A stretch of 13,670 nt of DNA from VFMC01 sp037130535 (GTDB taxonomy: Bacteria > Actinomycetota > Acidimicrobiia > Acidimicrobiales > Ilumatobacteraceae). A program made the translations under genes and the position numbers. The notes beneath the pieces are model-generated. The model saw only the letters and a program-made list of their open reading frames with translations, made no database searches and was not told the origin of the DNA. Where the stretch lies: positions 1 to 13,670 of the forward strand of contig JBAXSU010000091.1 of NCBI GenBank assembly GCA_037130535.1, read 5' to 3'. Position 1 is the first letter of the stretch. Each line of letters opens with the position of its first letter. Shown here piece after piece: positions 5,774-12,796 of the stretch.

Positions 5774-6561
5774 CGGGGGAACTCTGGCGGTCGCTTCTCG
5801 CGCAGCGCGGCGAGCCCCTCGGCCGCGTCGGCGCCGAGGAAGTTCAGCATCTCGTAGGCGAGCGACGCCTCGAAGTTGGGCAGGGCCTGGCGCAGCCAGT
5901 GGTTCAGCGCCCGCTTCGTGTAGCGGGTGGCGTCGGCCGGTCCGCGGGCCAGCTTCTCGGCGATGGCAAGAGCCTGCGGCAACACCTCATCGGCGGGCAC
6001 CGCCTTGCTGACCAGGCCGATACGTTCGGCCTCGCGGCCGTCGATGAAGTCGCTGGTGAGGAGGTAGTACTTCGCCTTCGCCATCCCGCACAGCAACGGC
6101 CAGATGGCCACGGCATGATCGCCCGCGCCCACGCCCAGGCGGATGTGGCCGTCGGTGAACCGGGCTGCCTCGTCGATGATCGAGATGTCGGCCAACAGCG
6201 CCACCGCCAGACCGGCACCCACCGCCACACCGTTGATGGCGCTGATGATGGGAGTGTCGCATTCGACCATCGTGCGCACGATGTCGCCGGCCTCGCGCAT
6301 CACCCGCATCGTCTGGGCGTGGTTGCCCACCTGCTCGGCGATCCACTCGAGGTCGCCGCCGGCGCTGAACGCCTTGCCCTCGCCGGTGACGACGACGGCT
6401 CGCACGCTCGTGTCGTGGTGGATGTCGTGGAACACCCGGGCCAGCTCGGCGTGCAGCACTGCGTCGGTGGCGTTCAGCTTGCCGGGGTTCGACAGGGTGA
6501 GCAGCATCACGCCGTGCTCGCGGCGCTCGATGAGCAGCCGCCGGTAGGAGGAGTCGTCCAT
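5770..6561 (-). CDS. crotonase-superfamily protein (enoyl-CoA hydratase/isomerase-like)
   Basis: A 263-residue protein of typical crotonase length. The two oxyanion-hole regions are present: GKAFSAGGDLEW (62-73) and INGVAVGAGLAVALLAD (109-125). The C-terminal half has FIDGREAERIGLVSKAVP (172-189) followed by the helical trimerisation part. In rat enoyl-CoA hydratase the two catalytic glutamates are Glu144 and Glu164. Counting from the conserved Asp (here Asp125), their positions are Ala119 and His139, so neither is kept. It should bind an acyl-CoA but may not hydrate it; isomerase, hydrolase or non-catalytic roles are open. I start at the ATG at 6559-6561. The open frame extends to 6846 but overlaps dxs. 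It lies 11 nt after dxs, with a TAGCCT hexamer overlapping the dxs stop. Confidence 0.88.
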   Translation of the reverse strand: MDDSSYRRLLIERREHGVMLLTLSNPGKLNATDAVLHAELARVFHDIHHDTSVRAVVVTGEGKAFSAGGDLEWIAEQVGNHAQTMRVMREAGDIVRTMVECDTPIISAINGVAVGAGLAVALLADISIIDEAARFTDGHIRLGVGAGDHAVAIWPLLCGMAKAKYYLLTSDFIDGREAERIGLVSKAVPADEVLPQALAIAEKLARGPADATRYTKRALNHWLRQALPNFEASLAYEMLNFLGADAAEGLAALREKRPPEFPR

Positions 6562-6569
6562 CGCCGCTG

Positions 6570-6575
6570 AGGCTA
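6570..6575 (-). promoter_or_regulatory. candidate internal -10 hexamer TAGCCT before the crotonase gene
   Basis: The minus strand reads TAGCCT, whose first three bases are the dxs stop codon. It ends 8 nt before the crotonase ATG at 6561, compatible with a leaderless internal promoter. This is the same hexamer as upstream of the PLP enzyme. A chance match is quite possible. Confidence 0.3.
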
Positions 6576-8516
6576 TTGCAGCGCGGTGCGCACGGCGGCT
6601 TCGATGCCGTCGGCGTCGAGACCCATCGAGGCCAGGATGCGGTCGGGCTTGGCCTGCGGGATGAACACCGTGGGCACGCCCAACACCTCCACCGGCACCG
6701 AGGGTGCCAGCGCGTGCACCTGGTCGGCGATGGTCATGCCGATGCCGCCGTCGCGGATGCCGTCTTCGCAGGTGACGACGGCGCCATGTCGGGCGGCGTC
6801 GGCGATCATCGCGGGATCGAGCGGGGCGCAGCAACGCACGTCCCACACCGTGGCCTCGATGCCGTCGGCGGCCAAGGCGGCGGCGGCCTTCTCGGCGGCA
6901 CCCACCAGCTTGCCGACGGCGAGGACGGCCACCCGCCCATCACCCTCGCGCAGGCGGCGGGCCTGCACGCCCGAACCGACCTCGTGTTCGCCCACCTGCC
7001 GGGCAGCGCCCTTCGGGTAGCGGATGACCACCGGGCCGGCGTCGGCCAGACCGACCGCGTCGTGCAGCATGACCTGCAGTTCCTGCAGGCTCGACGGGGC
7101 CAGCACACGCATGCCCGGCACCTTTGCCAGCAGCGCCATGTCGTACACGCCGTGGTGGCTGGGGCCGTCGTCGCCGGTGATGCCGGCGCGGTCGAGGCAG
7201 AAGATGACAGGAAGCCGGTGCAACGCCACGTCATACACCACCTGGTCCCAGGCCCGGCTGAGGAACGTGGAGTAGATGGCGACGATAGGGCGCAGCCCGC
7301 CCATGGCCATCCCGGCGGCGCCGGTGACGGCGTGCTGCTCGGCGATGCCCACGTCGAAGAACCGGCTCGGGAACCGTGCCTGGAACGGCAGCAGCCCCGT
7401 GGGCCCGGGCATCGCCGCAGTGATGGCCACCACCCGGCTGTCGGCCTCGGCCTCTTTGATGACGGCCTCGGCGAACGCCTGGGTGTAGCCCGACGGCAGC
7501 GCCGGGGGTGGGCCAATGGCGGGGTCGAACACCGGGGTGTCGTGAAGGTGCTTTTCGTCGTCGTCCTCGGCGGGCGAATAGCCCCGGCCCTTCTGGGTGA
7601 GGACGTGCACCACGATGGGGCCTTCGGCCGACAGTTCGACCGCCTTGGCGAACGCGTCCTCGAGGGCGTTGATGTCGTGGCCGTCGACAGGCCCCACGTA
7701 GCGAACGCCCAGCGCCTCGAAGAACGACGGCGGCTGCAGGAACTCGCGCACAGCGGCCTTGAAGGCCTCGACACCTTTTTCGGCTTGCGGGCCCACGTAG
7801 GGCAGGTTCTGCACGAAGTGCTCGATGCGACGCTGACGCCGCACGTACACCGGGTTGAGGCGGATATTGGTGAGCGTGTGCGACAACTTGTCGGTGATGC
7901 GCTCGGGCAGGCTCGGGTGGTCGGCCTGCGCCTGCTCGACCGGCACGGTGGTGCCGGCTGTGAGATTCGAGATGGTGGGTGCGTACGAGCGCCCGTTGTC
8001 GTTCAGGACGACGATGACCCGCTTGCCCGAGTGACCGAGGTTGTTGAGCGCCTCGTAGGCCATGCCGCCGGTCATCGAGCCGTCGCCGATGACGGCGACG
8101 ATGTGACGGTGCGGGTCGACGCCGGCGTCGCGGGCGACGGCCATGCCGTAGGCGTACGACAGCACCGTGCTGGCGTGGCTGTTCTCGATGTAGTCGTGCC
8201 GGCTCTCTTCGCGGCTCGGGTAGCCCGACAGGCCGTTGGCCTGCCGGAGCTGCTCGAAGCCTGCCTGACGCCCGGTGACGATCTTGTGGACGTACGCCTG
8301 GTGGCCGGTGTCCCACAAGATCGCGTCGCGAGGCGAATCGAACACTCGGTGCAGGGCGAGGGTGAGCTCGACCGCTCCGAGGTTCGAGCCGAGATGGCCC
8401 CCGGTCTCGGCAACCGCTTGCACCACGAAATCGCGGATCTCGCCGGCGAGTTCGTCGAGTTGCGGATACGAGAGCCGCCGCAGATCGGCGGGCTCGCGGA
8501 TGTCGGAGAGGGCCAT
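6573..8516 (-). CDS. dxs: 1-deoxy-D-xylulose-5-phosphate synthase
   Basis: A full-length 647-residue DXS, the ThDP-dependent enzyme that condenses pyruvate with glyceraldehyde 3-phosphate, first step of the MEP isoprenoid pathway. It shows GGHLGSNLGAVELT (39-52) with His41, WDTGHQAYVHKI (68-79) with His72, the ThDP motif GDGSMTGG (144-151) to LNDNGRSYAP (171-180), YVGPVDGHD (273-281), the catalytic Glu393 in DVGIAEQHAVT, DRAGITGDDGPSHHG (442-456) and RYPKG (499-503). The third transketolase-like domain ends around residue 647. I prefer the ATG at 8516: a start at 8552 would add 12 unconserved residues and place a TAGCGT promoter-like hexamer inside the gene. It leads the operon dxs, crotonase, hisN-like, and diverges from the SDR gene. 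Confidence 0.97.
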   Translation of the reverse strand: MALSDIREPADLRRLSYPQLDELAGEIRDFVVQAVAETGGHLGSNLGAVELTLALHRVFDSPRDAILWDTGHQAYVHKIVTGRQAGFEQLRQANGLSGYPSREESRHDYIENSHASTVLSYAYGMAVARDAGVDPHRHIVAVIGDGSMTGGMAYEALNNLGHSGKRVIVVLNDNGRSYAPTISNLTAGTTVPVEQAQADHPSLPERITDKLSHTLTNIRLNPVYVRRQRRIEHFVQNLPYVGPQAEKGVEAFKAAVREFLQPPSFFEALGVRYVGPVDGHDINALEDAFAKAVELSAEGPIVVHVLTQKGRGYSPAEDDDEKHLHDTPVFDPAIGPPPALPSGYTQAFAEAVIKEAEADSRVVAITAAMPGPTGLLPFQARFPSRFFDVGIAEQHAVTGAAGMAMGGLRPIVAIYSTFLSRAWDQVVYDVALHRLPVIFCLDRAGITGDDGPSHHGVYDMALLAKVPGMRVLAPSSLQELQVMLHDAVGLADAGPVVIRYPKGAARQVGEHEVGSGVQARRLREGDGRVAVLAVGKLVGAAEKAAAALAADGIEATVWDVRCCAPLDPAMIADAARHGAVVTCEDGIRDGGIGMTIADQVHALAPSVPVEVLGVPTVFIPQAKPDRILASMGLDADGIEAAVRTALQ

Positions 8517-8526
8517 GGCAGATGAC

Positions 8527-8532
8527 ACGCTA
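8527..8532 (-). promoter_or_regulatory. candidate -10 hexamer TAGCGT for the dxs operon
   Basis: TAGCGT on the minus strand, 10 nt before the preferred dxs ATG at 8516, fits TANNNT and would give a leader of about 3-4 nt. It helps decide the start against the in-frame ATG at 8552. No -35 box is apparent. Confidence 0.35.
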
Positions 8533-8566
8533 CCGCTGGGTGTCTGGCGCATCGTGATCAGGTGGC

Positions 8567-8572
8567 TAGGTT
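8567..8572 (+). promoter_or_regulatory. candidate leaderless -10 hexamer TAGGTT for the SDR gene
   Basis: TAGGTT ends exactly 6 nt before the GTG at 8579, the spacing seen at 2042 and 13129. With no Shine-Dalgarno sequence visible, it supports the GTG as the true start of a leaderless mRNA. Confidence 0.5.
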
Positions 8573-8578
8573 CCGCAC

Positions 8579-9355
8579 GTGCCCATCACCACATCTCTGT
8601 TCGACCTCACCGGCCATGTCGCCCTCGTCACGGGCGGCAACAGCGGCATCGGCCTCGGCATGGCGCACGGCCTGGCGGCCCACGGCGCCAGCGTCGCCAT
8701 CTGGGGCACCAATCCCGCCAAGAACGCGGCGGCGGCCGACGAGTTGCGGGCCCACGGCGGGGCCGTGCTCGACCTGGTGTGCGATGTGGGCGATCACCAG
8801 GCGGTGATCGACTCGATGGCAGCCACCGTCGATGCACTGGGCCGGGTCGACTCGTGCTTCGTGAACGCGGGCGTGGGAGGCAAGGCACCCAGCTTCGTGG
8901 GCATGACCGACGACGAGTGGCACCGGGTGCTGCGGGTGAACCTCGACGGCGCGTTCTACACGGCACAGGAAGCGGTGAAGTGCATGGTGGGCCAGGCCAC
9001 GGGAGGTTCGGTGGTGTTCACCACCTCGGGATCGGCCTACTTCGGCCAGCAGAAGGGCCAGCACTACGGCGGGTCGAAGGGGGCGGTGATCTCGATGATG
9101 AAGGGCATTGCCGTCGAACACGCCCGCCACGGCATCCGTTGCAACGCCATCCTGCCCGGTTGGATCGAGAGCGAGATGACCGCCCCGGCGCTGAGCTGGG
9201 ACAAGTTCGTCGACAACGTTCTGCCGCGTGTTCCGTTGCGCCGCTGGGGCAAGCCTGCCGATTTCGGCGCCCTGGCCGTGTACCTGGCCAGTTCGGCCAG
9301 CGGATACCACACGGGCGACGTCATCACTGTCGACGGCGGCTATCACTCGTTCTAG
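8579..9355 (+). CDS. SDR-family NAD(P)-dependent oxidoreductase
   Basis: A 258-residue classical short-chain dehydrogenase/reductase. The Rossmann dinucleotide motif TGGNSGIG is at 18-25, NAG at 96-98, and the tetrad is Asn121 (RVNLDG), Ser150, Tyr163 and Lys167 (YGGSK). The family ends ILPGWIESEM (191-200) and ITVDGGYHSF (249-258) are intact. The segment after the second strand (IWGTNPAKN) lacks an obvious acidic or arginine signature that would decide NADH or NADPH. Substrate is unknown; relatives reduce 3-oxoacyl groups, sugars, or oxidise secondary alcohols. The GTG start is favoured by the hexamer at 8567 and the lack of a better start before Met28. A G/C hairpin follows the stop directly, and the next gene has its own promoter-like hexamer, so this gene may be monocistronic. 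Confidence 0.93.
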   Translation: MPITTSLFDLTGHVALVTGGNSGIGLGMAHGLAAHGASVAIWGTNPAKNAAAADELRAHGGAVLDLVCDVGDHQAVIDSMAATVDALGRVDSCFVNAGVGGKAPSFVGMTDDEWHRVLRVNLDGAFYTAQEAVKCMVGQATGGSVVFTTSGSAYFGQQKGQHYGGSKGAVISMMKGIAVEHARHGIRCNAILPGWIESEMTAPALSWDKFVDNVLPRVPLRRWGKPADFGALAVYLASSASGYHTGDVITVDGGYHSF

Positions 9356-9371
9356 GCCCGGCTGTCCGGGC
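9356..9371 (+). terminator. hairpin after the SDR gene, possible terminator
   Basis: GCCCGG, loop ctgt, CCGGGC: a perfect 6-bp G/C stem beginning on the base after the SDR stop codon. No T-tract follows, so it may be a weak or L-shaped high-GC terminator, or may protect the 3' end of the mRNA. Confidence 0.4.
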
Positions 9372-9406
9372 GCGTGTGGGTCCCGAGGAACCGCGCACCC
9401 CGCTGC

Positions 9407-9412
9407 GAGACT
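9407..9412 (+). promoter_or_regulatory. candidate -10-like hexamer GAGACT before the small unknown gene
   Basis: GCGAGACT at 9405-9412 approximately (hexamer 9407-9412) ends 6 nt before the ATG at 9419. The same word and spacing precede the genes at 4813 (minus) and 9838. No -35 box is evident. Confidence 0.45.
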
Positions 9413-9418
9413 GCAGGC

Positions 9419-9805
9419 ATGTCGTTCGGCCAACCATCGGGACCACCCGCGTCCGCCAAGCAGATGCGCGAGCTGCTGACGCTGCTCGAGCAGGCCGGGT
9501 ACGACGGGTTCCGCAGTGCCCGCGGGCCGCTCGGCTTCACCCAGCGTCAGGGCGGCGGCAAGTTCACCCGCGACGAGGCCGATGCGGTGATCGAGCAGGT
9601 GCGCGCCGAACTCGAGGCTGCCGAGGGTGAATCCGGGAGTGGACGCGACGGCGTCGCCGAGGCAGAGGCAGCTCCCGTCGAGCCGGTTCGCCAGGCGGTT
9701 CGGCCGGCCCGCCCCACGGGCGCCGACCAGGTGTTGCGCAGGTTCACCTCGCAGCAGCTCGCCGCCGAGTTGCAGCGTCGCGGCTGGGTGGTGATGGAGC
9801 CCTAG
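9419..9805 (+). CDS. conserved-looking small protein of unknown function
   Basis: A 128-residue protein I do not recognise with certainty. An N-terminal helical module (about 12-66) reads KQMRELLTLLEQAGYDGFRS, then LGFTQRQGGGKFTRDEADAVIEQ, a helix-loop-helix pattern seen in small actinobacterial proteins. The middle (67-101) is low complexity and probably disordered, rich in Glu, Ala, Pro, Arg and Gly. The C-terminal stretch FTSQQLAAELQRRGWVVMEP (109-128) looks like a short helix plus strand. There is no signal peptide, membrane segment or cysteine. I chose the ATG at 9419 over the upstream in-frame start at 9374 because of the GAGACT element 6 nt before it. Codon use is high-GC like its neighbours, so it is probably a real gene. 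A nucleic-acid-associated role is only a guess. Confidence 0.7.
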   Translation: MSFGQPSGPPASAKQMRELLTLLEQAGYDGFRSARGPLGFTQRQGGGKFTRDEADAVIEQVRAELEAAEGESGSGRDGVAEAEAAPVEPVRQAVRPARPTGADQVLRRFTSQQLAAELQRRGWVVMEP

Positions 9806-9825
9806 AGGTGCCTGCGTCGGCGTGC

Positions 9826-9831
9826 GAGACT
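9826..9831 (+). promoter_or_regulatory. candidate -10-like hexamer GAGACT for the ThDP enzyme and transporter
   Basis: GAGACT preceded by TGC, ending 6 nt before the ATG at 9838. It matches the element before 9419 over TGCGAGACT. It supports starting the ThDP enzyme at 9838 rather than at the in-frame GTG at 9808. Confidence 0.45.
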
Positions 9832-9837
9832 CGGTGC

Positions 9838-11457
9838 ATGACGACGATCGACGGACACGCTGGGCACCAGGCCGTTGCGGCGATGCTGCAGCACGGCACC
9901 GATGTGATGTTCACCCTGAACGGCGGTCACATCTGGCCGCTGTACGACGCGGCCCGCGACCGCGGGATGCGGGTGATCGACACCCGCCACGAGCAGACGG
10001 CCACCTTCGCCGCCGAGGCCTACGCGAAGCTCACCCGCAACCCGGGCTTCGCAGCGCTCACGGCTGGTCCGGGCATCACCAACGGTGTGTCGGCCATCAC
10101 CAGCGCTTGGTTCAACGGCTCGCCGGTCGTGGTGATGGGTGGTCGTGCGCCCGAGGGTCGATGGGGTGCCGGTTCGTTGCAGGAGATGGACCATGTGCCG
10201 GTGGTGCAGAGCATCACCAAGAGCGCCCTCACCGTGAAAGACGCCACCCGGGCCGGCGCGCTGGTGCACCAGGCGGCCACGCTGAGCCGCACCCCGCACC
10301 GCGGGCCCACGTTCCTCGACTTCCCGCTCGACGTGTTCGGCCCGTCGAGCGGCGAGGTGCCGGAGGTGGATGTGTGCACCGGTACCGGCGCCGCGCCCGA
10401 CCCGGCTGAGGTGAGCCGCCTGGCGGGTCTCATCGCCGCCGCAGAGCGCCCGGCGTTCATCGTGGGCAGCGACGTGTACTGGGACGGCGCGTGGGACGAA
10501 CTGCGCGCCGCGGTCGAGCACCTGCGCGTGCCGTGCTTCTTCAACGGCCTGGGTCGCGGCACGCTGCCCGCCCGGCACGAACTGGGCTTCCTGCGCACCC
10601 GTGGGTTGCTGAAGCAGCGGGCCGATCTGGTGGTGGTGCTGGGCACCCCGCTCGACTTCCGCCTCGGTTTCGGGCGGTTCGGTAACGCCCAGGTGGCCCA
10701 TGTGGTCGACAGCGAGGGCCAGCGCGCCGGGCACATCGACGTGCCCACCGTGGCCGGCGATGCCCGCCTGGTGCTGGCCGCGCTGGCCGAGTACAGCGGT
10801 GCGCGAGTCGATCACGACGGCTGGATCGCCGAACTCCGCGCCGCCGAACAGGCAGCGGTCGCGGCCGACGCCGCACTGCTCGCCGCCGACACGGCGCCCA
10901 TCAAGCCCAGCCGCATCTACGGCGAACTGGGCAAGCGGTTGGCCGACGATGCGGTCGTCATCTGCGACGGTGGCGACTTCGCCTCGTACGCCGGCAAGTT
11001 CGTCGAGGTGCAACAGCCGGGCTGCTGGCTCGACACCGGCCCGTACGGATGCCTCGGCAACGGCCTCGGCTACGCCATCGCCTCGCGTGTGGTGCGGCCG
11101 AGCAGCCAGGTGGTGGCGTTGCTCGGCGACGGCGCTGCCGGGTTCAGCCTGATGGACGTCGACTCGCTCGTGCGGCACCAGCTATCGGTGGTGATGGTGG
11201 TGGGCAACAACGGCATGTGGGGCCTCGAGAAGCATCCGATGCAGGCCATCTACGGCTGGGACATGGCGTGCGACCTGCAGCCCGGCTGCCGCTACGACCA
11301 GGTGGTCACCGCGCTGGGCGGCGGCGGCGAACTGGTCACGTCGCCCGACGAGATCGGCCCCGCGCTCGACCGTGCGTTTGCGTCGGGTGTGCCCTACCTC
11401 GTGAACATCGTCACCGACCCTGCCGACATCTACCCACGGTCGTCGAACCTTGCCTGA
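9838..11457 (+). CDS. thiamine-diphosphate-dependent enzyme, IlvG/acetolactate-synthase-like
   Basis: A 539-residue ThDP enzyme of the acetolactate synthase / oxalyl-CoA decarboxylase group. The pyrimidine-binding domain has FTLNGGHIWPLYDA (25-38) and DTRHEQTATFAAEAYAK (48-64) with the cofactor-activating Glu52, then TAGPGITNG (75-83) and GSLQEMDHVP (112-121). The pyrophosphate domain carries GDG (430-432) through NNGMWGLEKHPMQAIYG (457-473), the standard GDG-to-NN spacing. From memory it resembles mycobacterial IlvG closely, including the YPRRSNLA-like ending (here YPRSSNLA). Acetolactate synthase activity is not certain even for that relative, and no regulatory subunit gene lies nearby; 2-hydroxyacyl-CoA lyase or another decarboxylase is possible. 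An MFS carrier gene overlaps its last 8 nt, suggesting the carrier moves its substrate or product. Confidence 0.88.
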   Translation: MTTIDGHAGHQAVAAMLQHGTDVMFTLNGGHIWPLYDAARDRGMRVIDTRHEQTATFAAEAYAKLTRNPGFAALTAGPGITNGVSAITSAWFNGSPVVVMGGRAPEGRWGAGSLQEMDHVPVVQSITKSALTVKDATRAGALVHQAATLSRTPHRGPTFLDFPLDVFGPSSGEVPEVDVCTGTGAAPDPAEVSRLAGLIAAAERPAFIVGSDVYWDGAWDELRAAVEHLRVPCFFNGLGRGTLPARHELGFLRTRGLLKQRADLVVVLGTPLDFRLGFGRFGNAQVAHVVDSEGQRAGHIDVPTVAGDARLVLAALAEYSGARVDHDGWIAELRAAEQAAVAADAALLAADTAPIKPSRIYGELGKRLADDAVVICDGGDFASYAGKFVEVQQPGCWLDTGPYGCLGNGLGYAIASRVVRPSSQVVALLGDGAAGFSLMDVDSLVRHQLSVVMVVGNNGMWGLEKHPMQAIYGWDMACDLQPGCRYDQVVTALGGGGELVTSPDEIGPALDRAFASGVPYLVNIVTDPADIYPRSSNLA

Positions 11458-12796
11458 AGCGGCACTCGGAGCCGAGGTTCGGCCTCGTCGACTCTCGTAC
11501 CACTGGGTGGTCTTCGGTGCGGCCTTCGTCGTGCTGCTCTGTGCAGCAGGCACGCGCAGTGCGCCGAGCGTGCTCATCGACCCACTGCGCGACGAGTTCG
11601 GCTGGAGTCGCGCCACGGTGGGGTTCGCGGTCAGCATCAACGTGCTGTTGTTCGGGTTCATCGGGCCGTTCGCGGCCGCGCTGCAGCAGCGGTACGGCCT
11701 GCGCCGGGTCACCACCATCGCTCTGGTGGTCATCGCCACCGGGGCCGCTCTCACCACGCAGATGAGCCAGCCCTGGCATCTGTTCCTGCTGTGGGGACTG
11801 GTCGTGGGAACGGGCAGCGGGTGCATGGCCACCGTGTTCGCCAGCACTGTGGCCACGCGCTGGTTTGTGGCCCGACGCGGCGTGGTGGTGGGTGTGCTAA
11901 CCGCTGCGTCGGCCAGTGGGCAACTGGTGTTCCTGCCGCTGCTCACCCGACTGGCCGATGGTGCGGGCTGGCGCTGGGTGGGTGTGTCGGTGGCGATCGG
12001 TGCACTCGTGGCGGTGCCGGTGGTGTTGCTGTTCCTGCGCAACCGCCCCGAAGACATCGGGCTGCGCGCCTACGGCGCCACCGAGGCCGACACCACCGCA
12101 CCGATGACCGGTAACCCGATCACCGCTGCGTTCGATGCCCTGCGCCTGGCGCGGCGCTCGGGCACGTTCTGGCTGCTGTGGGGCAGCTTCGCGGTGTGTG
12201 GGCTCAGCACCACCGGCCTGGTGCAGACGCACTTCATCTCGGCCGCGCACGATCACGGCATCAGCGGGCCGAGTGCCGGCACCTACCTGGCGATGATCGG
12301 CATCTTCGACGTGCTGGGCACCATTGCCAGTGGCGTGCTGACCGACCGCTTCGACCCCCGCAAACTGCTGTTCGCCTACTACCTGCTGCGCGGCCTCAGC
12401 CTGTTCGTACTCGATCCGGCACTCGCCAACGGTGGCGGCGGTTTGTTCGGGTTCATGGTGTTCTACGGCCTCGACTGGGTGGCCACGGTGCCGCCCACGA
12501 TTGCGCTGTGCATCGCCCACTTCGGCCGCGACCGTGGCCCGCTGGTGTACGGCTGGGTGTTCGCCGGGCACCAGGTGGGTGGGGCGCTGGCGGCATGGGG
12601 TGCCGGCGAACTGCACGATGTGAGCGGCAGCTACCGCCTGGCGTTCCTGGTGGCCGGGGTGTGCTGCCTCGTCGCCGCGGTCGGGGTGCTGCGGATCCGC
12701 GGTGACTCAGGTGGTCTTGGCCAAGAACCGATCGAGCTCGACCAGCACGCGGGTGACCTTGCCGGCGGCGACCAGACCGCGGGCGTCGCTCGCTGA
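11450..12796 (+). CDS. MFS transporter (monocarboxylate/oxalate-formate antiporter-like)
   Basis: A 448-residue membrane protein with about 12 hydrophobic segments, roughly 19-37, 56-75, 86-104, 109-131, 144-165, 175-197, 237-258, 276-297, 306-323, 331-352, 365-386 and 396-415. Features shared with the anion-carrying MFS branch are IDPLRDEFGWSRATVGFA (43-60), GPFAAAL with RYGLRR (72-86), RNRPEDIGLRAYG (197-209) before the central loop, and LTDRFDPRKLL (297-307). The likely cargo is a small carboxylate, but this is family inference. It begins at a TTG that overlaps the ThDP enzyme stop, implying coupled translation; the next in-frame candidate, a GTG at 11507, would cut into the first membrane helix. 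The last 30 residues after RIRG are hydrophilic and run antisense through the thioesterase gene. Confidence 0.87.
   Translation: MPEAALGAEVRPRRLSYHWVVFGAAFVVLLCAAGTRSAPSVLIDPLRDEFGWSRATVGFAVSINVLLFGFIGPFAAALQQRYGLRRVTTIALVVIATGAALTTQMSQPWHLFLLWGLVVGTGSGCMATVFASTVATRWFVARRGVVVGVLTAASASGQLVFLPLLTRLADGAGWRWVGVSVAIGALVAVPVVLLFLRNRPEDIGLRAYGATEADTTAPMTGNPITAAFDALRLARRSGTFWLLWGSFAVCGLSTTGLVQTHFISAAHDHGISGPSAGTYLAMIGIFDVLGTIASGVLTDRFDPRKLLFAYYLLRGLSLFVLDPALANGGGGLFGFMVFYGLDWVATVPPTIALCIAHFGRDRGPLVYGWVFAGHQVGGALAAWGAGELHDVSGSYRLAFLVAGVCCLVAAVGVLRIRGDSGGLGQEPIELDQHAGDLAGGDQTAGVAR

Noticed and set aside
6576..8525. A 649-residue plus-strand open frame opposite dxs, and similar long frames opposite the amidohydrolase (3149-4915) and across 2634-4604
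   Set aside because: They are Arg/His/Ala/Val-rich mirror readings with no family motif, opposite genes with clear motifs. Long antisense frames are expected at this GC content.
8517..8552. Longer dxs starting at 8552
   Set aside because: It would add 12 unconserved residues and bury the TAGCGT hexamer; the ATG at 8516 also leaves a more usual divergent promoter gap.
11049..11765. A 238-residue plus-strand frame overlapping the ThDP enzyme and transporter
   Set aside because: It is a shifted reading of two well-supported genes and carries no motif.
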